Positions 8,471 through 16,563 of a stretch of 29,982 nt of DNA are shown piece by piece. The position numbers and the translations under genes are program-made. Numbering within the stretch: position 1 is the first letter of the stretch; each line of letters starts with the position of its first letter. The stretch is from Pseudomonadota bacterium (lineage in GTDB: Bacteria; Pseudomonadota; Alphaproteobacteria; Sphingomonadales; Sphingomonadaceae): positions 1-29,982 of the forward strand of contig JAEZCS010000046.1 of assembly GCA_023433445.1 (NCBI GenBank), read 5' to 3'. Under the pieces are notes generated by a model. That model saw only the letters and a program-made list of their open reading frames with translations, did not search any database and was not told the origin of the DNA.

Positions 8471-9688
8471 TCAAGCCGCCACAGGCACGATCTGCTGCTG
8501 CCGGAGGCGGCCGCGCAGGCAAATGATGAGGATGACGGCGCCGAGCAGGCCTGCGCAAGCCAGCAGGATGAAGGAGGTCGAGAAGCCGTATTCCCGGTTG
8601 ATCGGGCCAAAGATGATGGGAATGAGGAAGGGGCCGACATGGAAGGTGCCGAATATGCCGCCCATGGCCAGCGAGCGACGGCTGGGATGAATGCGTTCCA
8701 GCAGGAAGCTGCTAAGCGCCGGTTCGAACACCACTATGGCGCCGCCTGCGACTGCCGAGGCGATCAGCAGCGCCGTTATGCTTTTGGCGATCGCGAACAG
8801 GAAAGTGCCCAGGCTGAAGACCGCCAGCGCCATCGCGATAATCGCAAGTGGATGCATCCAGCGCCGCAGCCGGATGAAATAGAATGACAGACAGATGGAC
8901 ACGGCGGTCGCCGGCAGCATGATCGTCGAAAAGGTCCGAGGATCGAGGAAACCCTTTTCTCGGACCAGGAAAGGCAGCTGGGCGTAGAGATTATAGGAAG
9001 CAATGGCGAGAAACACATTGCCGAGCATTGCGAGGAGGAAGACCGAGTCAAAAGTTTCCCGCAATGGCTGCTGGACGGATTGCGGTTCGGAAAGCGTGGT
9101 TGTCGCGCTCCTGACGGGTTTGACACGCAAGAGTGCATAGATGAAGAGCGGGATGCCGACGAGATACAGCCACATGGGAGCCGACCAGCCATGGCTTTTT
9201 GCGAGGAAGCCCGCCGCCTGAACGGCTAGCATCGCGAAAAAAGTCATCGCGGCCCAGCGATAGCCCAGCATCTTGGTGCGCGCCTCTCCGCCATAATGGT
9301 CGCCGATCATGGATAGGCTGACCGCCATCAAGGCGCCGACCCCTAGGCCCAACAGGAAGCGGAGCAGGAAAAGAATGGTGAAATCGGTCGTCATCATGCA
9401 TCCCAACCCTGCCGCCGTGTCCGTAAAAAGAGCGGCGAGCAGGATCGGGCGCTTGCCCCATCGGTCAGCGAGCCAACCGATGAACGGCGAGGCCAGCATG
9501 GCGACGCCCGGAATCGTCATCAGCATTTGTGCATGGGCGATGCCCTGCGCTCCTTCCCCCAGCTGAGACGCCAGCAGAGGTAGGCCGGGCGACAGGAGCG
9601 TCGTGGTGAACGTGTTCGGCAAAGTCGCGAAAAGAAGGAACAGGAATACCGGCCACCCAGGCTCAAGTACGGAATTTCTTGTGCTCAT
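8471..9688 (-). CDS. MFS transporter (first of tandem pair)
   Basis: This is a 405-residue major facilitator with about 12 membrane segments. Motif A is GWLADRWGKRPIL after the second helix. The N-terminus (MSTRNSVLEPGWPVFLFLL) enters the membrane immediately. The gene lies 25 bp downstream of the TonB-dependent receptor and 13 bp upstream of a second, clearly different MFS gene. The arrangement fits passage of a compound from the outer-membrane receptor into the cytoplasm. The substrate is unknown. Confidence 0.9.
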   Translation of the reverse strand: MSTRNSVLEPGWPVFLFLLFATLPNTFTTTLLSPGLPLLASQLGEGAQGIAHAQMLMTIPGVAMLASPFIGWLADRWGKRPILLAALFTDTAAGLGCMMTTDFTILFLLRFLLGLGVGALMAVSLSMIGDHYGGEARTKMLGYRWAAMTFFAMLAVQAAGFLAKSHGWSAPMWLYLVGIPLFIYALLRVKPVRSATTTLSEPQSVQQPLRETFDSVFLLAMLGNVFLAIASYNLYAQLPFLVREKGFLDPRTFSTIMLPATAVSICLSFYFIRLRRWMHPLAIIAMALAVFSLGTFLFAIAKSITALLIASAVAGGAIVVFEPALSSFLLERIHPSRRSLAMGGIFGTFHVGPFLIPIIFGPINREYGFSTSFILLACAGLLGAVILIICLRGRLRQQQIVPVAA

Positions 9689-9713
9689 GGCCGGTCTCCT
9701 GTCCTTATTTCAA

Positions 9714-12062
9714 TTATCGTGCCGACGCGCCGAAGCGCATACGGAGTTGGATGCCATACATGCGCGGCTCGCTGTAGACATAGCGGGCAAATCCGCCACC
9801 ATAGCTGGCGCCGTTCTTGCCATAATTTGCCTGTAGCTGGATCGGGAACGTCTTGTTGGCGACATTGGTCATGAAGAATGACATGTCGATCGGCCTGTGC
9901 CCAACATTGCTCCATTCAACCCGGAGATTGAGCAGGTTGCTCTCTGGCAGATACCCAAAGGGTTCCTGATTGGGGAAGGTGATCTGGGTATAGTAGCGAT
10001 CAACGTGGGAGAAAGTCAGCGACGGTGAAATCGTCTGAACATCATCCAGCTTCAGGTCGTAACGGGCCGAAATGGAATATTGGTTCTTTGGTGCGAAAGA
10101 GAAGGGAACGGTCGTCTTGTCGTCGATCAGCACCTGGCCGCCTGAAAGATAGGTGAACTGGAACTTGTCATATTTCGCGTCGGTGTAGCTATACCCGCCA
10201 CTGATGCTGAAATTCGGGAACGGGTTAACCGTCGCTTCCACTTCGACGCCCTGAATGTGCGCGGCGCCGGCATTGACGATTGCCGAGCCGCCGGAAATCT
10301 GCCCGTTCGGCAGAACGGCAGTTGTTGTTCCCGATTTCTGAATGTCCTTATAGTCCGAATAATAATAGTCGGCATTCAGGCGTACAGGGATCGTTCCAAT
10401 ATGGAACTGAGTTTTCGCTCCGGCTTCATAAGTCGTGACATATTCCGGTTCGAATGTCAGCTTCTGTGGGTTCGTGCCATTGAAGTTGTAGCCGCCGCTC
10501 TTGTACCCGTGGCTAGCCTTGGCGTAGATCATTACCTGTGGCGTAATCTGATAATCCAGGGACACAAGCCAATTGGGCGCCGAGCTCTTGGATCGCGCGC
10601 TCAGCTCGCAGCCGGGGAAAGTCGCCGCGGGAATGATGCAGGCCGTCGGCGTGTAGAAGGCGTGGAAGGACCTCTTGTCGTCCCAGCTGTACCGATAGCC
10701 GCCCGTCAGGCGCAGTCCGTCCAGCGACGGTGTGAACGCACCCATGTCCAACGACGCCTGGGCATAGACACCCTTGGATTTCCGGTGCTCACCGGTGGAT
10801 GCGGTTGAAAATGCGCCATTGTTCGAGCCTTGACGGATTTCCGGTCCAAGCGACTTCGCATCCTCATAATAGACCCCGGTTACGAAGTTCAGGTGATTAT
10901 CCAGCATATTACCCTGGAGCTGGAGTTCCTCCGTCCACTGGCGGGCATTGGTGGAATAAGCATTGCCCGGGCTCGTATCCTGAATGGGCAGCCGTGAGCC
11001 ATCCTGATCGAAAGCGGCGCGTGTCTTGTACCGTGCATAGCTGGCGATATTCCGGACCTTGAAGGTGTCGGACAACTCCACGGTGAGACTGTCGGTGGCC
11101 ATCAGCAGGCGCTGCTCTTCCAGTGGAACGATGTTGAGCTGGGTCTTGCGAGGGCCACGGGCCTGCTGTTCTGCAAGAACCTGAGTGAGGAGGGGAATGC
11201 CGAATACGCGCGCCGTTGAACCCTGGAGAGCCCCGTTGGCGGGATTAAGAGCCGTGTTGAAACCGGCAAAAACCGATCCGGTACCGTGCTGGTCAACCTT
11301 TACATTCGTCACTAGCAGATAATTTTCGATCGTCTCTGTCGGGCGCCAAGTTAAGCCGCCACGCAGTGTCCAGTAGTTGCGATCGTCAAGATCGCGATTG
11401 GTGGTGACTTCGGTCGTATAGCCGTCCCGTTTGGCATAACGTCCCGCGACGCGCAGCAGCAGCTTGTCCTCGACCACGGGAATATTGACCATCGCTTCAA
11501 TCTCATGGTCGTTATAATTGCCAAGTTGCGCTTGGGCATAGCCGTCAAATACAGCCTTGGGCTTGGCCGGTTCCACCAGAACCGCGCCGCCGGTGGTGTT
11601 CCGGCCGAACAACGTGCCCTGTGGCCCCTTGAGAACCTGAATATTTTCCAGATCGTAAAAGAGCGTGCCGGTGCCGATCTGGCCAACGGTATCGCTACGT
11701 TGCGGCAACGGAACTTCGGCGAAATAGACAGCAACGCCGGGGCCGCCGCCAAAGGTTGAGCCCTGACCACGAATGGTGAAGGTTTGGGTATCGCGTTGCC
11801 CCGATGCCTGGCCGACAACAAGGGAGGGGACCTTGCCTGCAAGATCCTGGTTCGAGGTAATGCCTTCGCGACGGAGCGTGTCACCGGTAAAGGCGGTAAT
11901 CGCAACCGGCACCTTCTGCAGCTGTTCTTCACGGCGGTTCGCAGTGACGATGATGTCCGCGATTTCGCCTGCTCCGTCTTGCGCCAGGGCTGGAAGGCTA
12001 TAAGCGAGCTGAACCATGCTCACTCCGCACAACAACATAATATTGAAAGGTTTTGTTTTCAC
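9714..12062 (-). CDS. TonB-dependent outer-membrane receptor (GTG start)
   Basis: This is a 782-residue receptor. Residues 1-27 form a signal peptide ending PALA, with cleavage before QDG. A TonB-box-like region (DIIVTANRREEQLQKVPVA) follows directly, so there is no STN signalling domain. The plug occupies roughly residues 45-165 and includes LKGPQGTLFGRNTTGGA. The remainder is a 22-strand-type barrel ending YGIQLRMRFGASAR, so the C-terminus is not the usual terminal aromatic residue. The start codon is GTG at 12062, preceded by a strong GGGGGAG ribosome-binding site on the minus strand (12071-12077). It is the first gene of the minus-strand operon and is divergent from a LysR regulator. It probably takes up a bulky or scarce organic substrate rather than a siderophore, judging by the enzymes downstream. 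Confidence 0.95.
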   Translation of the reverse strand: MKTKPFNIMLLCGVSMVQLAYSLPALAQDGAGEIADIIVTANRREEQLQKVPVAITAFTGDTLRREGITSNQDLAGKVPSLVVGQASGQRDTQTFTIRGQGSTFGGGPGVAVYFAEVPLPQRSDTVGQIGTGTLFYDLENIQVLKGPQGTLFGRNTTGGAVLVEPAKPKAVFDGYAQAQLGNYNDHEIEAMVNIPVVEDKLLLRVAGRYAKRDGYTTEVTTNRDLDDRNYWTLRGGLTWRPTETIENYLLVTNVKVDQHGTGSVFAGFNTALNPANGALQGSTARVFGIPLLTQVLAEQQARGPRKTQLNIVPLEEQRLLMATDSLTVELSDTFKVRNIASYARYKTRAAFDQDGSRLPIQDTSPGNAYSTNARQWTEELQLQGNMLDNHLNFVTGVYYEDAKSLGPEIRQGSNNGAFSTASTGEHRKSKGVYAQASLDMGAFTPSLDGLRLTGGYRYSWDDKRSFHAFYTPTACIIPAATFPGCELSARSKSSAPNWLVSLDYQITPQVMIYAKASHGYKSGGYNFNGTNPQKLTFEPEYVTTYEAGAKTQFHIGTIPVRLNADYYYSDYKDIQKSGTTTAVLPNGQISGGSAIVNAGAAHIQGVEVEATVNPFPNFSISGGYSYTDAKYDKFQFTYLSGGQVLIDDKTTVPFSFAPKNQYSISARYDLKLDDVQTISPSLTFSHVDRYYTQITFPNQEPFGYLPESNLLNLRVEWSNVGHRPIDMSFFMTNVANKTFPIQLQANYGKNGASYGGGFARYVYSEPRMYGIQLRMRFGASAR

Positions 12063-12103
12063 GACTATACTCCCCCGATAAATTTGTATTAAAGTTTCGG
12101 AAA

Positions 12104-12130
12104 ATATTTCAATATTAAATTATGAAATAT
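12104..12130. promoter_or_regulatory. Dyad in the receptor/LysR divergent promoter region (putative LysR operator)
   Basis: ATATTTCA (12104-12111) and TGAAATAT (12123-12130) are perfect reverse complements separated by 11 bases, in an AT-rich stretch between the divergent receptor and LysR genes. The inner part has the form TTCA-N11-TGAA, like the interrupted dyads bound by LysR-type regulators. The regulator gene is adjacent, so control of both genes from here is a reasonable inference. Confidence 0.6.
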
Positions 12131-12158
12131 GCGATATATTATAGTTGTGGAGGCTTTC

Positions 12159-13076
12159 TTGGATCTTAGAAGACTTCATTATTTTGTGACTGTCGCGGAA
12201 GAGGGCAGCTTTCAAGGGGCAGCAAATGTCCTTCACGTTGCCCAGTCTGCTCTTTCCCGTCGAATTCATGAGCTGGAGGAAGAGGTCGGGTCTCCGCTCT
12301 TTCTCCGCTTGCCGCGCGGCGCCCAATTGCTCCCGGCCGGCGAAATCCTGCTCCAGCACGCTCGGCTCATTCTTGAAAGCGTTGCGGACGCCAAGGCACA
12401 TCTGGCGCGCTATGCGGCGGGCCGGTCCGGCACTGTCCGTATCGGCATGACCGGCGTCGCGGGTCAGTTGCGTTTCGTTGGTGAAGCTTTCACCGCCTTT
12501 GGCAAGATCGCGAATGATGTAGAAGTCATCGTCAAGATCGTGACTGGTAGAGGAGATGTGCTCCATCATCTGCGCAGTGGTCAGATCGACATTGCGCTGG
12601 TTCAGGGCGATGTGAGTGAGCCGGGGCTGGTATCCCAGCGGATACGGTCTTTTGACAGCCTCGTTGTCATGCCCTCCGAGCACCCTCTGAGCCACAAGGA
12701 TGAGGTCAGCATTTCGGAATTCGCCGAATATCCGATACTTAGCTTCCCGCGCGAACTTGACAGTGTCGCTTTTGACAGGATCATTTCCGCCTGCATCGCG
12801 GTTGGAGTCCAGCCGCGCATCGCGCAGCAAATCCCGCTGGAACCGGTGCGGCTTGCACTCGTCGCGGCGGGCATGGGTATCAGCATCATAAGTGCATCGA
12901 TCCATGAACGCCCCCATCCGACGGGCTTGTGCTTTCGCCGTCTTGTGGGAATCGACTTTGACGCCGGCCTTTATCTGGTGCGGCGCAATGTCAGCGACGG
13001 CCCCGCCGTCCAACTGCTGGCCCGGTCCCTGGTTGGCGCCGCGCAGTCCGCGGAAGAGGCGGCGGCCCACAGCTGA
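12159..13076 (+). CDS. LysR family transcriptional regulator
   Basis: This is a 305-residue LysR-type regulator when started at TTG 12159. That start gives the usual N-terminus (M)DLRRLHYFVTVAEEGSF and has GTGGAGG (12147-12153) five bases upstream. An in-frame ATG at 12129 would add ten residues and has no clear ribosome-binding site. The winged helix-turn-helix (about residues 1-60) contains AANVLHVAQSALSRRIHELEEEVG, given here as its two halves AANVLHVAQS and ALSRRIHELEEE. The rest is the periplasmic-binding-protein-like effector domain starting at GTVRIGMTG. It is divergent from the TonB receptor with a dyad between them. It is therefore likely to control the receptor/transporter/hydrolase operon in response to the substrate or an intermediate. 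Confidence 0.92.
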   Translation: MDLRRLHYFVTVAEEGSFQGAANVLHVAQSALSRRIHELEEEVGSPLFLRLPRGAQLLPAGEILLQHARLILESVADAKAHLARYAAGRSGTVRIGMTGVAGQLRFVGEAFTAFGKIANDVEVIVKIVTGRGDVLHHLRSGQIDIALVQGDVSEPGLVSQRIRSFDSLVVMPSEHPLSHKDEVSISEFAEYPILSFPRELDSVAFDRIISACIAVGVQPRIAQQIPLEPVRLALVAAGMGISIISASIHERPHPTGLCFRRLVGIDFDAGLYLVRRNVSDGPAVQLLARSLVGAAQSAEEAAAHS

Positions 13077-13087
13077 TTCGGGCGGAA

Positions 13088-13125
13088 GAAAGCGTTCCCG
13101 GCATGACTGCCGGAGCGCTGCTTTC
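13088..13125 (+). terminator. Hairpin after the LysR gene
   Basis: GAAAGC (13088-13093) pairs with GCTTTC (13120-13125), and CCGGCA (13098-13103) pairs with TGCCGG (13108-13113) around a TGAC loop, with an internal bulge between the two stems. It begins 12 bases after the LysR stop. The following bases, CTGAATTTCTT, are only weakly T-rich, so efficiency is uncertain. Confidence 0.5.
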
Positions 13126-13187
13126 CTGAATTTCTTACCCTTGCGCATCCTCTTGTCCACCTTTGTGGTTTGCGGCCTTATAACACA

Positions 13188-13201
13188 ACCAATCGTTTGG
13201 T
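13188..13201 (+). promoter_or_regulatory. Operator copy 1, ACCAATCGTTTGGT
   Basis: This is a 14-bp near-palindrome (arms ACCAA and TTGGT around TCGT). A good -10-like hexamer TATAAC lies at 13179-13184 immediately upstream. An identical 14-mer recurs at 13364 and, inverted, at 21986. The position next to a -10 element and the symmetry suggest a TetR-type repressor site. No gene starts directly after this copy: 13202-13363 contains only a small hairpin (arms 13307-13314 and 13322-13329) and no convincing coding sequence. Confidence 0.7.
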
Positions 13202-13334
13202 CAATTACGATGTGTTGTGGGAATTGAGAAGGGTTCTGGACAGGCATAATCGATGGATTGGGCGGCGGTTTGTGAAGAAAATATTGGGTATTAGTGCATC
13301 TCTGTTGGCCAGCCGAGGTGAGGCTGGTCCTAGC

Positions 13335-13363
13335 TTGACAGCCATCTCAATGACTCATAAACA
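13335..13363 (+). promoter_or_regulatory. Candidate promoter of the CoA-transferase operon
   Basis: A perfect -35 hexamer TTGACA lies at 13335-13340. A 17-base spacer leads to TAAACA at 13358-13363 (weak -10; CATAAA at 13356 is an alternative with a 15-base spacer). Operator copy 2 begins at once after it, over the expected transcription start. Confidence 0.5.
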
Positions 13364-13377
13364 ACCAATCGTTTGGT
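13364..13377 (+). promoter_or_regulatory. Operator copy 2, ACCAATCGTTTGGT, before the CoA-transferase operon
   Basis: This is identical to copy 1 over 14 bases, and here the flanks extend the dyad to AACCAATCGTTTGGTT. It lies just downstream of the candidate -35/-10 and 38 bases before the ATG at 13416, a classic place for repression by steric block. Copy 3 has nearly the same distance (35 bases) to its gene. Confidence 0.75.
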
Positions 13378-13415
13378 TTTGAAAACACATTGTGCATGAA
13401 GGGCCAGGTTCGCGG

Positions 13416-14606
13416 ATGGTGGAAGATGATGGGTGCCTGGCCGCCATGAAAGGCCTGCGGATAATCGAGGTCGGTTCCTGGCTGGCAGTTCCGAATGCAA
13501 CGGCCATGCTGGCTGATCTTGGCGCGCAGGTCATCAAGGTCGAGAGCGAAGGCGGGGATCCCGTCCGCCGGTTTCCACAATCGATGCGCGGGGACGATGT
13601 TCCGTCGGCGGCCTTCGCCATGCTCAACCGGAACAAGAAAAGTGTCGTGCTGGATCTGGATGATGCCGCCGACCGGGCTCGTTTTGAATCCCTGCTGACT
13701 ACTGCCGATGTGCTGGTGACGAACCTTCGCCCGAAGCAGATCAGCCGGTTGGGGCTGGACGCCGAGGAACTGGCATCGCGCCATCCCCATCTTGTTGTCG
13801 CCAGTCTGACGGGTCTTGGCTTGCGCGGCCCGGAAGCGGACAGTGGCGGCTTTGACGTGGGGGCCTTTTGGGCACGATCCGGATTTTTGTCGCAGGTGAC
13901 GCAGGACGGAAGCGAACCTGCAGCGCTGACCGGCGGCTATGGCGATCTCATGACCTCGCTTTCCCTGTTTGCCGCGATTGTCACCGGGCTGCTGGAACGC
14001 ACTGCAACCGGTCGGGGCGGGCTGGTTGAAACCTCATTGTTGCAGACGGCCGCCTTTGCGATCAGCGGCGATCTGGTGTCGCACCAAGCCTATGGCCGCG
14101 TGCCACGGGCGCGGCCACGCCTGAAATCGCGTACCCCGTTCAACAACAGCTATCGCACGGCGGACGGCAGATGGTTCTTCCTGACCTGCGTCGACGCCAT
14201 GCGGCATGTGCGCGGTATCGCCCGCGCGATCGAACATCCGGAAATGGCCGATGATCCTCGGCTGGCTTCGCCAAGGGCGATCAGCGAGAATGCGTCCTTC
14301 ATCATAGGACTGCTCGACGATGCCTTTGCGCATCAGCCTCTAACATATTGGGCCGAACGCTTCGCTGCGGAGGGCGTGACATGGGAACGCGTGGCCCTTC
14401 CCGACGAGCTGTTCTCTGATCCTCAGGCCGCCGCAAATGACATGATGACGGAATGGGAATGGGATTCCGCGCCGATGCATAGTGTCGCGGCACCATTCTC
14501 GATATTTCGGAAGAAGCGAGCGAACATATCCGCCGCCCCGGCACTTGGCGCCGACAACGCCATGTTGGCAGATGCGGCATCCCGATCAAAAGCAAAGGCC
14601 ATCTAA
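13416..14606 (+). CDS. CaiB/BaiF family (class III) CoA-transferase
   Basis: This is a 396-residue class III CoA-transferase. Family features are the N-terminal MKGLRIIEVGSWLAVP, the AMLADLGAQVIKVE strand, FAMLNRNKKSVVLDL, and GFDVGAFWARSG. The segment GGYGDLMTSLSLFAA carries Asp177 at the place of the catalytic aspartate that forms the acyl anhydride in this family. ATG 13416 is chosen as start. GTG 13392 lacks a ribosome-binding site, and ATG 13446, where homology begins, is a possible alternative. It would transfer CoA between acyl-CoA donors and a carboxylic acid, or epimerise an alpha-methyl group if it is a racemase relative. It is the first gene of a five-gene operon and shares one base with the next start (TAATG). 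Confidence 0.9.
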   Translation: MVEDDGCLAAMKGLRIIEVGSWLAVPNATAMLADLGAQVIKVESEGGDPVRRFPQSMRGDDVPSAAFAMLNRNKKSVVLDLDDAADRARFESLLTTADVLVTNLRPKQISRLGLDAEELASRHPHLVVASLTGLGLRGPEADSGGFDVGAFWARSGFLSQVTQDGSEPAALTGGYGDLMTSLSLFAAIVTGLLERTATGRGGLVETSLLQTAAFAISGDLVSHQAYGRVPRARPRLKSRTPFNNSYRTADGRWFFLTCVDAMRHVRGIARAIEHPEMADDPRLASPRAISENASFIIGLLDDAFAHQPLTYWAERFAAEGVTWERVALPDELFSDPQAAANDMMTEWEWDSAPMHSVAAPFSIFRKKRANISAAPALGADNAMLADAASRSKAKAI

Positions 14607-15766
14607 TGTCGCTGATCACAGCCATTCTGGATTTTCCGGACGATATTGCCGACCTCAAGAGCGCGACGGCTGACTTCGTCAATCGCCGCATCCTGCCCCA
14701 TGAGGTGGAGATCAGCAGCAGCGGGGAGGTGCCCGAAGCCTTGCAGCAGGAACTGCGTGAAGGAGGCTATTTCGGGCTCACCATCCCTGAGGAATATGGC
14801 GGGGCAGGGCTGTCGCACCTGGCCTTTTATGCGATCCATGAGGAACTGACGCGCGCGCCCAAGCCGGTCTGGCTGCAATTGAACAATGCTAACGGGATCG
14901 CGGCGCGGTTCCTGGAGTTCGGCGGTTCCGAAGCGCTGAAGCTGAAATATCTGCCCGGCATTGCCGCGGGCACGATCCTGCCAGCGATCGCGGTTACGGA
15001 ACCCGAAGCCGGATCGGATGTGCAGGGCCTCAAGACTAAGGCGGAGCCCACCGCCAATGGCTGGCTGCTCAACGGCGGCAAGCATTACATCACCTTCGGC
15101 GCGCGTGCGGACATATTGTTCGTGCTGGCGCGGACGGCGGGCCGGGAGGCGGGGTCGAAGGCCTTTACGCTGTTCCTGGTCGAAAAAGGCACGCCGGGCC
15201 TCAAGGTCGCGAGATTGCAGGAGACGATGGGCGGCCGCCCGCTGGAACAGGCGGAGCTTGTTCTAGACGATCTCGAACTGCCCGATTCCGCGGTCATCGG
15301 CGAGGTTGGCGGGGGGCTGAAGCTCGTCTTCAAGACCTTCGCCGAGGAGCGGTTGACCATGGCGACTACCGCCTTGGGCACGGCACAGCGAGCGATCGAG
15401 CTTGGCGTCGATTATGCCAAGACGCGCAAGGCCTTTGGCCACATGATCTCCGACTATCAGGCGATCCAGCATTCACTGGCTGACTGCGCCACTGAATTGT
15501 TCGCGGCCCGGTCCATGACTTTCGCTCTGGCGCGTCAGCTTGGCGGCCGCGTGGTCGCTCCCCATGAAGCCGCGATGGTAAAGCTCTACGCTTCCGAAAT
15601 GGCGGGAAGGGTGGTCGACCGCGTGCTCCAGATCTTTGGTGGTGCGGGCTTCATGGCGGAAACGCCAATCTGCCAGATGTATCGCGACGTCCGGGTGCTG
15701 CGCCTTGCGGGGGGGACATCCGAAATTCAGCGCAACATGATCGCGCGGCATTTGCTGGGGCAATAA
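14606..15766 (+). CDS. Acyl-CoA dehydrogenase
   Basis: This is a 386-residue FAD-dependent acyl-CoA dehydrogenase. The flavin/substrate signature is VTEPEAGSDVQGL (residues 130-142), with KTRKAFG (residues 272-278) as the conserved Arg motif. The C-terminal signature is LAGGTSEIQRNMIARHLLG. The position of the catalytic Glu in medium-chain enzymes, just before Gly-Thr, is Gly here. The segment AEERL offers Glu248 instead, as in long-chain and isovaleryl-CoA dehydrogenases, so the enzyme should be active. It introduces a 2,3-double bond, possibly in a branched or cyclic acyl-CoA. It overlaps the CoA-transferase stop by one base and is followed after 2 bp by a crotonase gene. Confidence 0.95.
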   Translation: MSLITAILDFPDDIADLKSATADFVNRRILPHEVEISSSGEVPEALQQELREGGYFGLTIPEEYGGAGLSHLAFYAIHEELTRAPKPVWLQLNNANGIAARFLEFGGSEALKLKYLPGIAAGTILPAIAVTEPEAGSDVQGLKTKAEPTANGWLLNGGKHYITFGARADILFVLARTAGREAGSKAFTLFLVEKGTPGLKVARLQETMGGRPLEQAELVLDDLELPDSAVIGEVGGGLKLVFKTFAEERLTMATTALGTAQRAIELGVDYAKTRKAFGHMISDYQAIQHSLADCATELFAARSMTFALARQLGGRVVAPHEAAMVKLYASEMAGRVVDRVLQIFGGAGFMAETPICQMYRDVRVLRLAGGTSEIQRNMIARHLLGQ

Positions 15767-15768
15767 GC

Positions 15769-16563
15769 ATGACGAATGACAAGGCGCCCGGCGTCTATAT
15801 CGAAAAGGCCGACGGCATTGCCACCGTGCTGCTGCATAATCCGCGCGTCGGCAACGCTCTGACGCGCGAAATCTATCAGGCGCTGCGCGATGCATGGGCG
15901 GCGCTGGAGCAGGACGAGGATGTGCGCGTCCTTGTCTTTACAGCATCGGGTGACCGGCATTTCTGCACCGGCGCCGATGTCAGCGTGCTGACGACGCAGG
16001 GCGAATTGCGGCGGCCGGGCGAACGCACGGGCGAAGCTTGGCGACTGACCTGGGCGCATGCGGGACTGACCAAGCCGGTGGTGGTTTCGGTCAACGGCAC
16101 GGCAGCGGGCGGCGGGCTGGGCTTCGTGGTCGATGGTGATATCGTAGTTGCGGCGAAGCATGCGCGCTTTCTGGACACGCATGTCAATGTGGGCCAGATT
16201 TGCGGCTATGGCGCCCTGCGGCTGGTAGGCATCATCGGGGCGAGTGAAGCAAAGCGGATCGCGCTGGCAGGCGGCGTGCTGAGCGCCGAGCGCGCCCATG
16301 TGCTTGGACTAGTCAACGAACTATATGACACGGCCGAGGAAAGCCTGGCTGCTGCCATGGCTACCGCGCGCCGGATAGCGGCCGCATCGCCGAGTGCAGT
16401 ACGTGAGACCTTCGGCCTGTTGCGGGCGCTGGGCAAACCGCCGCACGAGAGCAGCGTGATCGCCACGGCCGACCGGGCGCTCGATGCGCATATGACGCAT
16501 CCTGACGCCAGCGAAGGCGCCCGTGCCTGGACCGAAAAGCGCGCGCCCCAATGGAAGCCATGA
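15769..16563 (+). CDS. Crotonase-fold protein lacking both canonical hydratase glutamates
   Basis: This is a 264-residue crotonase-family protein with both oxyanion-hole segments: HFCTGADVSVL (residues 64-74) and NGTAAGGGLGF (109-119). Compared with rat mitochondrial crotonase, the first catalytic Glu falls on Gly118 and the second on His138 in the segment RFLDTHVNVG. A simple water-adding mechanism is therefore unlikely. Isomerase, hydrolase, lyase or ring-cleaving activity is possible, as elsewhere in this superfamily. It lies 2 bp after the acyl-CoA dehydrogenase, so it probably acts on its product. The substrate is unknown. Confidence 0.9.
   Translation: MTNDKAPGVYIEKADGIATVLLHNPRVGNALTREIYQALRDAWAALEQDEDVRVLVFTASGDRHFCTGADVSVLTTQGELRRPGERTGEAWRLTWAHAGLTKPVVVSVNGTAAGGGLGFVVDGDIVVAAKHARFLDTHVNVGQICGYGALRLVGIIGASEAKRIALAGGVLSAERAHVLGLVNELYDTAEESLAAAMATARRIAAASPSAVRETFGLLRALGKPPHESSVIATADRALDAHMTHPDASEGARAWTEKRAPQWKP

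Noticed and set aside
12120..13247. Long open frame (375 codons) on the minus strand opposite the LysR gene
   Set aside because: It covers a convincing LysR gene with a known domain layout, and its own translation resembles no family. It is a shadow caused by high GC.
13170..13382. Possible small protein (up to 70 codons) spanning both operator copies
   Set aside because: It has no ribosome-binding site, ends in the operator sequence itself and has no known relatives that I recognise. The region is better explained as regulatory.
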